DNA of 64,000 nucleotides from Gordonia sp. KTR9 (lineage in GTDB: Bacteria; Actinomycetota; Actinomycetes; Mycobacteriales; Mycobacteriaceae). Positions 32,019 through 40,994 of this stretch are shown here, in pieces; within the stretch, counting starts at the first letter, position 1; the number at the start of each line of letters is the position of its first letter. Under the pieces are notes generated by a model. It saw only the letters and a program-made list of their open reading frames with translations. It did no database searches and had not been told where the DNA came from. A program made the translations under genes and the position numbers. The DNA lies in contig NC_018581.1 in the NCBI RefSeq assembly GCF_000143885.2, positions 1,860,001-1,924,000 of the forward strand, given 5' to 3'.

Positions 32019-32666
32019 TCAACCGGCCACAGAGCCGGCGCGGCGCGGGCGCAGGGGTTCGATGAGACCGGGGCGGCCGCGGTGGACCTGCGCGGCGACC
32101 AGGGCTGCGATGACGACCTTGGCGATGTCGCCGGGGATGAACGGGCCGTTGGTGGTGATCGCCGCCCACACGGTCAGGTCGGTGCGGATGAGCAGGCCGA
32201 GGACCCCGCACGCGTACAGCACGACGATGCCGCCGAGCGCGTTGATGCCGATGCCCCACAGCACGCGGTACTTGCCGGAGCCCGCCTTTCCGCCGGTTGA
32301 GCCTGTCGAAACCATGATCGCGGTCAGCACGCCGATGACGATCACCGCAGGCAGGAACCCGATGAAGTATCCGGCGGTCGGGGACGACAGCGCGGTCAGA
32401 CCGTTGCGCCCGCCGGACAGGATCGGGAGCCCGGCGATCGCGAGGACCATGAAGATGATCACGGCCAGCGTGCCCTTCTTCGGGCCCAGGACGGCGCCGG
32501 CGAGGATGACCCCGAGCGATTGGAGGGTGATGGGCACACCGCTGGTGCCGATGTTGATGGTTCCCGGCAGACCGAGCGCGGCGATCAGTGCGGCGAACAC
32601 GGCGGCCTGGGTGAGGTCGCCGATGCTCAGCGACCAGCGGTTGGGGGATTTCGGCGATGCAGTCAT
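32019..32666 (-). CDS. bioY: biotin transporter substrate-binding subunit BioY
   Basis: 215 residues, six predicted membrane helices, and the GTSGVPITLQSLGVILAGAV segment typical of BioY. N-terminus MTASPKSPNRWSL; an in-frame GTG seven codons upstream is an alternative start. A cytosolic loop (STGSTGGKAG) is encoded by a 19-base dispersed-repeat-like sequence (see repeat entry). First gene of the bioYMN operon, divergent from guaA. Confidence 0.92.
   Translation of the reverse strand: MTASPKSPNRWSLSIGDLTQAAVFAALIAALGLPGTINIGTSGVPITLQSLGVILAGAVLGPKKGTLAVIIFMVLAIAGLPILSGGRNGLTALSSPTAGYFIGFLPAVIVIGVLTAIMVSTGSTGGKAGSGKYRVLWGIGINALGGIVVLYACGVLGLLIRTDLTVWAAITTNGPFIPGDIAKVVIAALVAAQVHRGRPGLIEPLRPRRAGSVAG
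32295..32313. repeat. dispersed-repeat-like sequence inside bioY
   Basis: GGTTGAGCCTGTCGAAACC is kept in frame within a BioY loop. It shares GGTTGAGCC and a GTCGAA element with the repeat fragment in imuB. Confidence 0.6.
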
Positions 32667-32750
32667 GTCGATTCCGGAGTATTTCACGCGGGCATCGCGG
32701 GTCCGCACCCGCCGGGCGGGGTGACCAGGTACGGACCCCGGCACGCCCAC

Positions 32751-32756
32751 TAGACT
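32751..32756 (+). promoter_or_regulatory. -10-like element of guaA
   Basis: TAGACT ends 7 bases before the guaA GTG with no ribosome site between. Probable leaderless start. Confidence 0.45.
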
Positions 32757-32763
32757 CGGCCCG

Positions 32764-34374
32764 GTGACAGACACTTCTTCTGCGAACTCGTCCTCTGCCG
32801 AGGATTTCCTCGAGGGCCCGCGGCCGGTGCTCGTCGTCGACTTCGGGGCGCAGTACGCGCAGCTGATCGCCCGCCGGGTGCGCGAGGCGCGCATCTACTC
32901 CGAGGTGATCTCCCACGACGTCCCGATCGAGAAGATCCAGGAGAAGGACCCGGTCGCGATCATCCTGTCGGGCGGTCCGTCGTCGGTGTACGCCGAGGAC
33001 GCACCCGACCTCGATCCCGCCCTCTTCGACCTCGACGTCCCGGTGTTCGGCATCTGCTACGGGTTCCAGGCGATGGCGGACACGCTGGGCGGCGAGGTCG
33101 CCAACACCGGCGGACGCGAGTTCGGTCGCACGACGCTGACGGCCAACGGCGAAGGCGTGCTCCATCAGGGTCTCTCGGAAACCCAGCCGGTGTGGATGAG
33201 CCACAACGACGCCGTCCAGAGCGCGCCCGAGGGATTCACCGTCACCGGATCGACCCCCGGCGCGCCGGTGGCGTCCTTCGAGAACCTGAAGCGCCGCATG
33301 GCCGGTGTGCAGTACCACCCCGAGGTGCTGCACACGCCGCACGGCCAGCAGATTCTCACGCGCTTCCTCTACGAGATCGCCGGCCTCGAGGCCACCTGGA
33401 CCGCCGCCAACATCGCCGATGCCCTGATCGACGCGGTCGCCGATCAGATCGGTGACGGACGGGCCATCTGCGGGCTCTCCGGCGGTGTGGACTCCGCGGT
33501 CGCGGCGGCGCTCGTGCAACGGGCCATCGGCGACCGGCTGACATGCGTCTTCGTCGATCACGGGTTGCTGCGTGCGGGTGAGCGCGAGCAGGTGCAGCAC
33601 GACTTCGTGGGCGCTACCGGCGCCAAACTCGTGACCGTCGACGCCGCGGACACGTTCCTGCGTGAGCTGTCCGGCGTGAGCGACCCCGAGACCAAGCGCA
33701 AGATCATCGGCCGGGAGTTCATCCGGTCGTTCGAGGGTGCGGTCAGCGAGGTCCTCGGCGAGGAGGCCGAGGCGGGGGAGAAGGTCGAGTTCCTGGTGCA
33801 GGGAACGCTCTATCCCGACGTCGTCGAGTCCGGCGGCGGGAGCGGAACCGCGAACATCAAGAGCCATCACAACGTCGGCGGTCTGCCCGATGACCTCGAG
33901 TTCAGCCTGGTCGAACCGCTGCGGCTGCTCTTCAAGGACGAGGTGCGCGCGGTCGGTCGCGAACTGGGACTCCCCGAGGAGATCGTCGCGCGTCAGCCGT
34001 TCCCCGGGCCCGGCCTGGCGATCCGGATCGTCGGCGAGGTCACCGGCGACCGTCTGGAGACGTTGCGCAAGGCCGATCTGATCGCACGCGAGGAACTCAC
34101 CGCCGCCGGACTCGACTCCCAGATCTGGCAGTGCCCGGTGGTGCTGCTCGCCGACGTGCGCAGCGTGGGCGTCCAGGGCGACGGCCGGACCTACGGTCAC
34201 CCGATCGTCCTGCGCCCGGTGTCGAGCGAGGACGCGATGACGGCCGATTGGACCCGTGTGCCCTACGAGGTGCTGGAGATCATCTCGACCCGCATCACCA
34301 ACGAGGTGGCCGAGGTCAATCGCGTGGTCCTGGACGTGACGAGCAAACCGCCGGGCACCATCGAGTGGGAATGA
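32764..34374 (+). CDS. guaA: GMP synthase (glutamine-hydrolysing)
   Basis: 536 residues. The N-terminal class I glutaminase (about 20-210) has catalytic Cys98 in GICYGFQAM and the His-Glu pair in [10 protein letters not shown]. The ATP pyrophosphatase domain carries the P-loop [13 protein letters not shown], and the C-terminal dimerisation domain ends [13 protein letters not shown]. Converts XMP from GuaB2 to GMP. GTG start fits the leaderless-type -10 element. Confidence 0.98.
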   Translation: MTDTSSANSSSAEDFLEGPRPVLVVDFGAQYAQLIARRVREARIYSEVISHDVPIEKIQEKDPVAIILSGGPSSVYAEDAPDLDPALFDLDVPVFGICYGFQAMADTLGGEVANTGGREFGRTTLTANGEGVLHQGLSETQPVWMSHNDAVQSAPEGFTVTGSTPGAPVASFENLKRRMAGVQYHPEVLHTPHGQQILTRFLYEIAGLEATWTAANIADALIDAVADQIGDGRAICGLSGGVDSAVAAALVQRAIGDRLTCVFVDHGLLRAGEREQVQHDFVGATGAKLVTVDAADTFLRELSGVSDPETKRKIIGREFIRSFEGAVSEVLGEEAEAGEKVEFLVQGTLYPDVVESGGGSGTANIKSHHNVGGLPDDLEFSLVEPLRLLFKDEVRAVGRELGLPEEIVARQPFPGPGLAIRIVGEVTGDRLETLRKADLIAREELTAAGLDSQIWQCPVVLLADVRSVGVQGDGRTYGHPIVLRPVSSEDAMTADWTRVPYEVLEIISTRITNEVAEVNRVVLDVTSKPPGTIEWE

Positions 34375-34384
34375 CCCGAACGAG

Positions 34385-34417
34385 AGCGGCCGGTGGCATC
34401 TGCCACCGGCCGCTTTT
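34385..34417 (+). terminator. rho-independent terminator of guaA
   Basis: A 14-bp perfect GC stem (GCGGCCGGTGGCA arm), a TC loop and a following TTTT run, 10 bases after the guaA stop. The best intrinsic terminator in the window. Confidence 0.9.
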
Positions 34418-34453
34418 CTGACTGCCCGCCTCGAGTCCGGCGGCGAGTCGAGG

Positions 34454-34708
34454 TCAGCCTCGAGATCGCGTCCCCGACACGATCAGCACGATCCCGACGA
34501 GCAGGCCGATCCCGACCGCGACCCACCCGAGGTCGGCGGCATCGGGTAGTGCCGGCCCGTCGGCGAGTCCCCATCCGGCCACCGCGAGGGCGGCGATTCC
34601 CAAGAGCCCCAGACCCGGCGCGCGATGAGTGGACACGCATCCCTGGTGATCAGCGGTGTCGGCGGCCGCCGGGTTGTCCGCGCCGTAGGCGTCGTCGTGG
34701 GTGTTCAT
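34454..34708 (-). CDS. small two-helix membrane protein
   Basis: 84 residues with two predicted membrane helices (about 31-48 and 60-79) and a short His/Asp-rich N-terminus. It overlaps the upstream PspC gene by 4 bases (ATGA) and ends in basic residues. No family recognised. Likely an accessory of the PspC envelope-stress locus. Confidence 0.6.
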   Translation of the reverse strand: MNTHDDAYGADNPAAADTADHQGCVSTHRAPGLGLLGIAALAVAGWGLADGPALPDAADLGWVAVGIGLLVGIVLIVSGTRSRG

Positions 34709-36108
34709 CGCAGGACCTGAACCTCTCCCATCCCGGTGCGGGCATCGATCTGCAGGACCGGGCCGTCGGTGCCGTCACGCCCGCCGTCGAGTCCGGTGGG
34801 GCAGGTGTAGTCACCGATGCCGGTCTGGCAGTCGGCGCGTACGTTCATCGTGTCCGGGACGTGGACCTTGATCGTCCCGACACCGGTCTCGAGTCGCACC
34901 GTGCGGTCGGCGGTGAGGTCCACCTCGCGCAGATCCAGGGTCATCTCACCCACGCCGAGTGTGTACTCGGCCTCGATGTCTTTCTCGCTCAATGGTTTCC
35001 ACTCGCGGTCGCCGGCTCCGCCGGGCGGTAGGGGACTGGACAGGCCGTTCACACCCGAGATCACGGTGGTGACGACGACGGCTGCCCCGAGGGTGACCGC
35101 GATCGGCACGAGGCCGGTGCTGTGCTCGCCGGTTCGGCGCCGGATGAACGCCGCGACCAGGAGTCCCGCGCCGACGACGGCGAGGGAGAGCGACAGGATG
35201 TGCGGCACGGTGAACCAGTCGACGCCCATCTGGTGCAGGCCCGCGCCGACGGCGCCCACGATGATCGCGAGACCGATCACGATCAGGGTGAGAGGTGAGC
35301 GCCGGCGCCTGCGGACGGCGGGGTCGGCCGGGGTGGTCGGCTCGGGCAGGTCCCAGGCGAACCGTGCCGCCCCCAGCGGATCCCACGCCGGCGGGGTCGC
35401 GTCGAGTGCTGCGCTCTTCTCGAGGTCGACCCGTGGCGCTGCTGTGGCCGGGTGTTCGGCGGACGAGTCCCCGGTGGTCGGGGATGTGGTCGGTGTTCCC
35501 GTCATGGGCGCTCCTGATGTCTGGAGACCGGGCGCGGTGACGGACCCACCGCCGGTCGGGTTGGTCATGGCTCGCGGCACCCACCGCTCGAACTGGCCGG
35601 CCGCCGGTGGCGGGACGACGATGTCGGTGACCGCCGCCGTGTCGATGCTGGTGCCGACCGGTGGGGTCGGGGTCCGCAGGTACAGCAGGAACCAGCCGCC
35701 GAGCATCAGGATCGCGCCGACGAGTCCGCCCGACCCCCAGGTGCGGTTGGGCCCGATGGAGGTGACGATGACGATCGCGAGGACGGCCAGCACGATGACC
35801 TGCGGGTTGCCCAGTCCGTGCATCGAGTTGTGCGACGCGGTGTGGCCGGCGCGAGAGGAATATGCGCGGAGCGCGTCGGCGCGAGCGCGACCGGCGCCCG
35901 GGAACGCGACCCAGGCCGCGAGATAGAGGATGAGTCCGCTGCCGCCGAAGAACGCCGCCACCACGAATGCGACCTTCACCAGGGTCGGGTCGACGCGGTA
36001 GCGAGCGGCTATGCCGGTGCACACGCCGGCGATCGTCCGATCGTCGCGCCGGTACGGGCGGGTCGACCACAAGCCCTGGAGCTGCTGCTGGAACTGCTTC
36101 GTGTCCAT
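34705..36108 (-). CDS. PspC-domain membrane protein
   Basis: 467 residues. The PspC domain is at the N-terminus (about 15-75: RTIAGVCTGIAARYRVDPTL, then a membrane helix to WVAFPG). Further helices occur near 95-135, and again near 270-355, separated by a Pro/Thr/Ala-rich linker. The C-terminal 90 residues (GVGEMTLDLREVDLTADRTV; GVGTIKVHVPD) resemble the LiaF-like beta-roll domain seen in LiaF/PspC-type proteins. Start ATG giving MDTKQFQQQLQG; an ATG three codons upstream is equally possible. Divergent from a PspC-fused histidine kinase, implying a signalling partnership. Confidence 0.8.
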   Translation of the reverse strand: MDTKQFQQQLQGLWSTRPYRRDDRTIAGVCTGIAARYRVDPTLVKVAFVVAAFFGGSGLILYLAAWVAFPGAGRARADALRAYSSRAGHTASHNSMHGLGNPQVIVLAVLAIVIVTSIGPNRTWGSGGLVGAILMLGGWFLLYLRTPTPPVGTSIDTAAVTDIVVPPPAAGQFERWVPRAMTNPTGGGSVTAPGLQTSGAPMTGTPTTSPTTGDSSAEHPATAAPRVDLEKSAALDATPPAWDPLGAARFAWDLPEPTTPADPAVRRRRRSPLTLIVIGLAIIVGAVGAGLHQMGVDWFTVPHILSLSLAVVGAGLLVAAFIRRRTGEHSTGLVPIAVTLGAAVVVTTVISGVNGLSSPLPPGGAGDREWKPLSEKDIEAEYTLGVGEMTLDLREVDLTADRTVRLETGVGTIKVHVPDTMNVRADCQTGIGDYTCPTGLDGGRDGTDGPVLQIDARTGMGEVQVLR

Positions 36109-36288
36109 GACGATCATCGTGCCGCTCGCACGCCCCCGGACACATCGGGTGATCCCCTGAATTGTCCCCCGGAAGAACCCGGTTCGTGGGGGTGGTGAAG
36201 CGACACACCCTGAGATCGAGACCCATGAACCGGGGTTGACCCCGATGTCGCGGAGCCGAACGCATGGGACGATCGAGGAGTGAATCGA

Positions 36289-37566
36289 ATGGAGGTCGAG
36301 CCGGTCCCCAGGCTGGTGCGCCGGGACGGCGGCCGCGTGGTCGCCGGTGTCGCCGGTGGAATCGCCGATCATCTCGGGGTCGAGGTGTTCCGCGTGCGGA
36401 TCGTCTTCGTGGTCCTGGCCGCGCTGGCCGGTGCCGGGGTCGCCGCCTACGGACTGCTCTGGTTCTTCTGCCCGCAGGGCGATGACACCGCCTCGCCGGC
36501 GCGGGGTGAACGCCGGCAATCCCTCGGCCTCGCGATGATCGGGCTGGTGGCGATGGCCGTGGTGGGCTTCGCGGCGTCGGGGACCCCGGCGGAATACCTG
36601 GTCCCGTTCGTCTTCATCGCGCTCGGTGCCAGCCTGGTGTGGCGCGAGTTCGACACGTCCCCTCGGGCACCGCGCACCCCGGCGCTCACCTGGACCCGGC
36701 TGATCGGTGGGGTCGCGCTCGTTGTCGGGGGACTGGTCGTCGTGGTGGTGGCGGGGGACCGCAGCTTCGGCGGACTCAACTCCACGATCCTCGCGGTCGG
36801 GGCGACGCTCATCGGCGTCGTCCTGCTGACCGTGCCGCTGTGGATGCGGTTGCTGCGCACCCTCGACGAGGAGCGCGCCGCCCGGATCCGGAACGCCGAG
36901 CGTGAGGAGATCGCGTCGCATCTCCACGACTCGGTCCTGCAGACCCTGGCGCTGATACAGAAGAAGGCCGGCCGGCCCGAGGAGGTGGCGCGGCTGGCCC
37001 GGAGCCAGGAACGCGAACTGCGGGCGTGGCTGTTCGGCGACCCGGCGACCGAACGAGGTTCCCTCGCGGCAGCGCTGCGCAGTGTGGGAGCCGAGGTCGA
37101 GGACGCCTACGGAATCGAGGTGGAGATCATCACCGTCGGCGATCTGCGCCCCACCAACACCCGGGACGCCAGACGCTGGGCGGCCCTCGTCGGCGCGACC
37201 CGTGAAGCGTTGGTCAACGCCGCCAAGCACTCCGGCGAGCGCACGGTGGACGTGTACGGCGAGATCACCGACGACGAGGTGGAGGTGTATGTGCGCGACC
37301 GCGGGGTCGGCTTCGACCCCGAGATCGTCGACGACGACCGCCAGGGCATCTCGCGCTCGATCCGCGCGCGTGTGGAACGCATGGGCGGACACGTGCGGAT
37401 CACCTCGAGTCCCGAACGCGGAACCAACGTCGGTCTCATGATGCCGCGCGGTGACGGCGGTTCGATCGAGGATCGACCGGACGCGGAGAAATCGGAACAC
37501 GCCGAGCGCACGACCGAGATGACCATGCAGGCAGTGGCCCCGACCGACAACAGGAAGGCACGATGA
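36289..37566 (+). CDS. PspC-fused sensor histidine kinase
   Basis: 425 residues. An N-terminal PspC domain (about 10-60: RVVAGVAGGIADHLGV) leads to four or five more membrane helices, then a HisKA_3 dimerisation helix with SHLHDSVLQTLALI (phosphorylated His) and a HATPase domain (REALVNAAKHSG, VRDRGVGFDPE, GTNVGLMMPRG). I chose the ATG with GAGGAG 8 bases upstream; a GTG three codons earlier is possible. It overlaps the response regulator gene by 4 bases. Probable envelope-stress or LiaRS-like sensor. Confidence 0.9.
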   Translation: MEVEPVPRLVRRDGGRVVAGVAGGIADHLGVEVFRVRIVFVVLAALAGAGVAAYGLLWFFCPQGDDTASPARGERRQSLGLAMIGLVAMAVVGFAASGTPAEYLVPFVFIALGASLVWREFDTSPRAPRTPALTWTRLIGGVALVVGGLVVVVVAGDRSFGGLNSTILAVGATLIGVVLLTVPLWMRLLRTLDEERAARIRNAEREEIASHLHDSVLQTLALIQKKAGRPEEVARLARSQERELRAWLFGDPATERGSLAAALRSVGAEVEDAYGIEVEIITVGDLRPTNTRDARRWAALVGATREALVNAAKHSGERTVDVYGEITDDEVEVYVRDRGVGFDPEIVDDDRQGISRSIRARVERMGGHVRITSSPERGTNVGLMMPRGDGGSIEDRPDAEKSEHAERTTEMTMQAVAPTDNRKAR

Positions 37567-38342
37567 CAGCGAGTTCGACGAGTCCCGACCCCTCCGGTCC
37601 CGTGACCGTCTACCTGGTCGACGACCATGCGGTCTTCCGCTCCGGGGTCCGTGCCGAACTGGCCGACGAGCCGGGTCTGCGCGTCGTCGGCGAGGCGGGT
37701 GCGGTGCCCGAGGCGATCGACGGGATCGTCTCGACGGCTCCGGACGTGGTCCTGCTCGACGTGCACATGCCGGCGGGCGGCGGGGTGGCGGTGCTGCGCG
37801 GTGTGCTCGATCGGATCGCCTCGGCCACAACAGCTTCGGCCACAACAGCTTCGGCCTTACCAGCTTCGGCCGCACCGGGTTCGACACGGCCCGGTTCGAC
37901 ACGGCCCGGTTCGACACCGCCGGTGTTCCTCGCGTTGAGTGTGTCCGACGCCGCCGAGGACGTCATCGCGACGATCCGTGCCGGCGCCCGGGGTTACGTG
38001 ACCAAGACGATCGCCGGGCCTGAACTAGCCGACGCGGTCCGGCGGGTCGCCGACGGCGACGCGGTGTTCAGTCCGCGGCTCGCGGGTTTCGTCCTCGACT
38101 CGTTCACCGGGAAGTCGTCGGCCCCCGAACCGCCCCTCGACCCCGAACTCGACTCGCTGACCAGGCGAGAGCTCGAGGTGTTGCGTCTGCTCGCGCGCGG
38201 ATACACCTATCGCGAGATCGCCGAGGAGCTGTTCATCTCGATCAAGACTGTCGAGACACATGCGTCGAATGTCCTGCGCAAGACCCAGCAGTCCAACCGC
38301 AACGCGCTCACGCGGTGGGCGGCCACCCGTCACATCGGTTGA
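37563..38342 (+). CDS. LuxR-type response regulator with repeat insertion
   Basis: 259 residues. The receiver domain has acidic pocket VDDH and phospho-acceptor Asp66 (VLLDVHMP); the C-terminal NarL/LuxR helix-turn-helix is TRRELEVLRLLARGYTYREI, IKTVETHASNVLRK. Between Asp66 and the fourth strand, about residues 87-121 are an Ala/Ser/Thr/Pro/Gly-rich insert encoded by 15-bp DNA repeats. Ordinary NarL-type regulators are about 210-225 residues, so the insert explains the excess. Coupled to the kinase by ATGA overlap. Confidence 0.92.
   Translation: MTASSTSPDPSGPVTVYLVDDHAVFRSGVRAELADEPGLRVVGEAGAVPEAIDGIVSTAPDVVLLDVHMPAGGGVAVLRGVLDRIASATTASATTASALPASAAPGSTRPGSTRPGSTPPVFLALSVSDAAEDVIATIRAGARGYVTKTIAGPELADAVRRVADGDAVFSPRLAGFVLDSFTGKSSAPEPPLDPELDSLTRRELEVLRLLARGYTYREIAEELFISIKTVETHASNVLRKTQQSNRNALTRWAATRHIG
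37821..37925 (+). repeat. seven 15-bp repeats inside the response regulator gene
   Basis: Units of 15 bases: two exact TCGGCCACAACAGCT, a diverged TCGGCCTTACCAGCT, a hybrid TCGGCCGCACCGGGT, two exact TCGACACGGCCCGGT, and a last diverged unit. All are in frame, encoding SATTA/SALPA and STRPG pentapeptides. Confidence 0.9.
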
Positions 38343-38362
38343 CGGGCCACCGCTCTCGCACC

Positions 38363-39628
38363 TCAGCGCAACAGCGCGATGGCGAGGACGACGACGACCG
38401 CGAGTACCGCGAAGAAGACGAAGATCGATACCGCGAGTGCGGTGCTCGACGTGCCCGGCGGCTGCGGGGGCGGATTGTACGATGGCTGTCGCCGATCAAA
38501 CGGTTGTGACTGTCCGACAGGTGGTCTCGATGTGGACGAGTGTGGTTGCGGCGTCGACATGAGAGTCGGGGACATGCCCTGACGAGTGCGCGGGAGGTCG
38601 CGGGAGCCGCGATCGGCGGACATCGTCGGGGCGTACGGCGGCAGGGTGGCTGCGGCGGGGCGGTGTGTACCGGTCGTCGAGGACCGGTTGGTCCGCTGCG
38701 ACCACACCGGCGTTCCCGTCCCCGGTCGGGTGATGAGGCCGGTCAGGACCTGGTCGCGGGTGCCGCGTGAGCCGGCCGCGAACGAGGTGAGCAGGTCTCG
38801 TGCCTGACTCATCGTGGGGCGTTTGGTGGGACTGGGTTCGAGAAGTCGCAGCAGGACCGGCTCGAGTTCGGCGGCGTTCTTCATGGGAGTGATGCGGGCA
38901 CGCGCGACCTTGTGCAGCAGGGCGATCGAATTGTCGTCGACACCGAACGGCGGCTGACCCTCGACCATCGTGTAGATGGTCGCACCCAGCGAGTACACGT
39001 CCGACGCCTCCTGCGGATCGGCTCCGCGCGCGACCTCGGGGGCGAAATATGCCGGTGTCCCGGTGATCACGCCGGTCTGGGTGAGCGTGACATCGTCCTT
39101 CGCCCGCGAGATCCCGAAGTCGGTGATCTTGACCAGTCCCGTGTGGCGGCCGCCCTCGGCGATCAGGATGTTGCCCGGCTTGATGTCGCGGTGCACGATC
39201 CCCGCGGCGTGGGCCTCGACCATCGCATCGGCCACCTGAGCGCCGATCTGGGCGGCTTCGGCAGGCGTGAGAGTCTGTGTGGCATGGAGGATCTGGGCGA
39301 CGCTGCGCGAGGGTAGGTATTCCATGACCAGCCAGGGCTCACCCCGGTCGAGCGCGACATCGTGCATGGCGATCGCATTGCGATGGGAGAGCTTCGCGGC
39401 GATGCGTCCCTCTCGCATCGCCCGCTGACGCACGTTGTCCGCGGATTCCTCGGTGAGACCCTCGGTGGAGACGACCTGCTTGACGGCGACGTCGCGGTCG
39501 AGGAGCTGGTCGCGTGCGAGCCACACGGTTCCCATGCCGCCCCCGCCGATCCGCGACTTCAGGCGGTATCGGCCGGCCACCAGGTACTGGGGACCTGGTG
39601 CATGACGGTGTCCGGCGGTGGTCGACAT
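38363..39628 (-). CDS. membrane Ser/Thr protein kinase
   Basis: 421-residue Hanks-type kinase. Glycine loop IGGGGMGTVW, catalytic Lys50 in VAVKQVV, HRDIKPGNIL, DFG in ITDFGISR, and APE region YFAPEVARG. A Pro/Ser/Thr/Gln-rich juxtamembrane linker (about 285-390) precedes one helix (about 393-418) that ends the protein, so there is no outer sensor domain. TATCAT lies 6 bases before the ATG, suggesting a leaderless start; an open upstream frame extends antisense into the radical SAM gene and is not used. Convergent with the response regulator. Confidence 0.9.
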   Translation of the reverse strand: MSTTAGHRHAPGPQYLVAGRYRLKSRIGGGGMGTVWLARDQLLDRDVAVKQVVSTEGLTEESADNVRQRAMREGRIAAKLSHRNAIAMHDVALDRGEPWLVMEYLPSRSVAQILHATQTLTPAEAAQIGAQVADAMVEAHAAGIVHRDIKPGNILIAEGGRHTGLVKITDFGISRAKDDVTLTQTGVITGTPAYFAPEVARGADPQEASDVYSLGATIYTMVEGQPPFGVDDNSIALLHKVARARITPMKNAAELEPVLLRLLEPSPTKRPTMSQARDLLTSFAAGSRGTRDQVLTGLITRPGTGTPVWSQRTNRSSTTGTHRPAAATLPPYAPTMSADRGSRDLPRTRQGMSPTLMSTPQPHSSTSRPPVGQSQPFDRRQPSYNPPPQPPGTSSTALAVSIFVFFAVLAVVVVLAIALLR

Positions 39629-39634
39629 AGGGCG

Positions 39635-39640
39635 ATGATA
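39635..39640 (-). promoter_or_regulatory. -10-like element of the Ser/Thr kinase gene
   Basis: TATCAT on the minus strand, 6 bases before the kinase ATG, about 45 bases from the LexA-type box that lies upstream of it. Confidence 0.4.
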
Positions 39641-39682
39641 GCGGCGAGTCCATCGGGGCGGGCACCGCACTTGACAGCCGTC

Positions 39683-39698
39683 TCGTACGTATGTTCGA
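39683..39698. promoter_or_regulatory. LexA (SOS) box before radical SAM gene
   Basis: TCGTAC-GTAT-GTTCGA matches the actinobacterial SOS box TCGAAC-N4-GTTCGA at 11 of 12 positions. A TTGACA hexamer starts at 39671. The box lies 8 bases before the radical SAM ATG. Confidence 0.75.
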
Positions 39699-39706
39699 CT
39701 CGCTCC

Positions 39707-40732
39707 ATGCGATGGTCCGATCAGGCGGTGGGGGTCGACGACGGGTCGCTTCCCGGGTTGAGCCGCTCGGGCCTGGTGCGGTCGGTGCGTACGCCCGACT
39801 TCGAGGGCATCACCTTCCACGAGGTGCTGGCCAAGAGTGCGCTCAATCGCATCCCGGAGGCCTCGCAGCTCCCGTTCCAGTTCACGGTCAACACCTTTCG
39901 CGGGTGTACGCATGCCTGCCGCTACTGTTTCGCCCGGCCGACGCACGAGTACCTGGACCTCGACGCGGGCAACGACTTCGACACCCAGGTGGTGGTGAAG
40001 CTCAACGTCGCGGCGGTGTTGCGCAAGGAGCTCAAACGCCGGTCGTGGACCCGGGAGACGGTGGCGCTGGGGACCAACACCGATCCCTACCAGCGCGCCG
40101 AGGGGCGTTATCGGCTCATGCCGGGGGTGATCTCCGCGCTCGCCGAGTCCCGGACGCCGTTCTCGATCCTCACCAAGGGCACGTTGATCCGTCGTGATCT
40201 GCCGCTGTTGCGCCAGGCCGCGGGCGAGGTGTCGGTCAGCGTCGGGATCTCGCTGGCGATCCTCGATCCGGATCTGCAGAAGAAGATCGAGCCGGGGACA
40301 CCTTCGCCGCAGGCGCGGCTCGCGCTGATCCGGGATCTGGCCGATGCCGGCATCGCGCCGCATGTGATGGTGGCCCCCGTCATCCCCTACCTCACCGACT
40401 CGACCTCGCACCTCGATTCGTTGCTCGAGGCCCTCGCCGAGGCGGGCGCCTCGGGTGTGACCGCGTTCCCGATGCACCTGCGATCCTCGACCAAGCCGTG
40501 GTTCCTCGAATGGCTGGCCGAGGAACATCCGGCGCTCATCCGCCGCTACCGGGGTTTGTACGGACGTGGTGCCTACGTCACCCCCGAGTATTCGTCGTGG
40601 CTGCGTGACCGGATGAAACCTCTCGTGCACCGGCACGGCCTGGCGGGGTCCGGTGGTCTCCGGCAGTCGGGCCGGGACGCGCCGGCGACGGTCGCCGAGC
40701 CCGAGTTGCAGCACGCACTCACCCTGTTCTGA
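39707..40732 (+). CDS. Rv2578c-family radical SAM protein
   Basis: 341 residues. The iron-sulfur/SAM motif is CTHACRYC (Cys67, Cys71, Cys74; a Cx3Cx2C spacing), with the preceding VNTFRGC as in the Rv2578c and spore-photoproduct-lyase-related radical SAM groups. TNTDPYQRAEG and the C-terminal YVTPEYSSWL segments are typical of the family. Rv2578c is listed in the LexA regulon of M. tuberculosis, but lies far from imuA' there. Here it has its own SOS box and sits directly before the imuA' promoter. Reaction unknown; a DNA-damage function is likely. Confidence 0.85.
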   Translation: MRWSDQAVGVDDGSLPGLSRSGLVRSVRTPDFEGITFHEVLAKSALNRIPEASQLPFQFTVNTFRGCTHACRYCFARPTHEYLDLDAGNDFDTQVVVKLNVAAVLRKELKRRSWTRETVALGTNTDPYQRAEGRYRLMPGVISALAESRTPFSILTKGTLIRRDLPLLRQAAGEVSVSVGISLAILDPDLQKKIEPGTPSPQARLALIRDLADAGIAPHVMVAPVIPYLTDSTSHLDSLLEALAEAGASGVTAFPMHLRSSTKPWFLEWLAEEHPALIRRYRGLYGRGAYVTPEYSSWLRDRMKPLVHRHGLAGSGGLRQSGRDAPATVAEPELQHALTLF

Positions 40733-40823
40733 TCACTGCCGTTCTGAACCGGCACCGCGCTGATCTGCGTCGATTCGACGTGGGATCGCACATGCTCTGT
40801 CGTACAACGGATCTCGTCTTCGT

Positions 40824-40853
40824 TTGACGCTTGTCGGTGGTTGGTTCTACTCT
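40824..40853 (+). promoter_or_regulatory. imuA' promoter
   Basis: TTGACG and TACTCT separated by 18 bases. The SOS box begins 7 bases after the -10-like hexamer, so LexA would sit at the transcription start. Confidence 0.65.
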
Positions 40854-40860
40854 CGAATCA

Positions 40861-40876
40861 TCGAAACTGTGTTCGA
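40861..40876. promoter_or_regulatory. LexA (SOS) box of imuA'-imuB
   Basis: TCGAAA-CTGT-GTTCGA, 11 of 12 consensus positions, just downstream of the predicted promoter. The leader from there to the imuA' start is about 120 bases. Confidence 0.85.
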
Positions 40877-40994
40877 ACGATCTGCGGCCGAGGGTGACCC
40901 TCGGGATCACTTCGGAGGACAGTTCGAGAACCCTGATGCGCGCACCTTCCCGGCTCGCTCGAGTACCTCATGTCGACTGGAGGGTGTCCGGAAA

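Noticed and set aside
36109..37917. Upstream extension of the PspC protein to more than 1000 residues
   Set aside because: It would run antisense through the histidine kinase and response regulator genes, and its sequence has no domain.
39629..40714. Upstream extension of the Ser/Thr kinase
   Set aside because: Antisense to the radical SAM gene; the kinase domain starts normally at the ATG at 39628.
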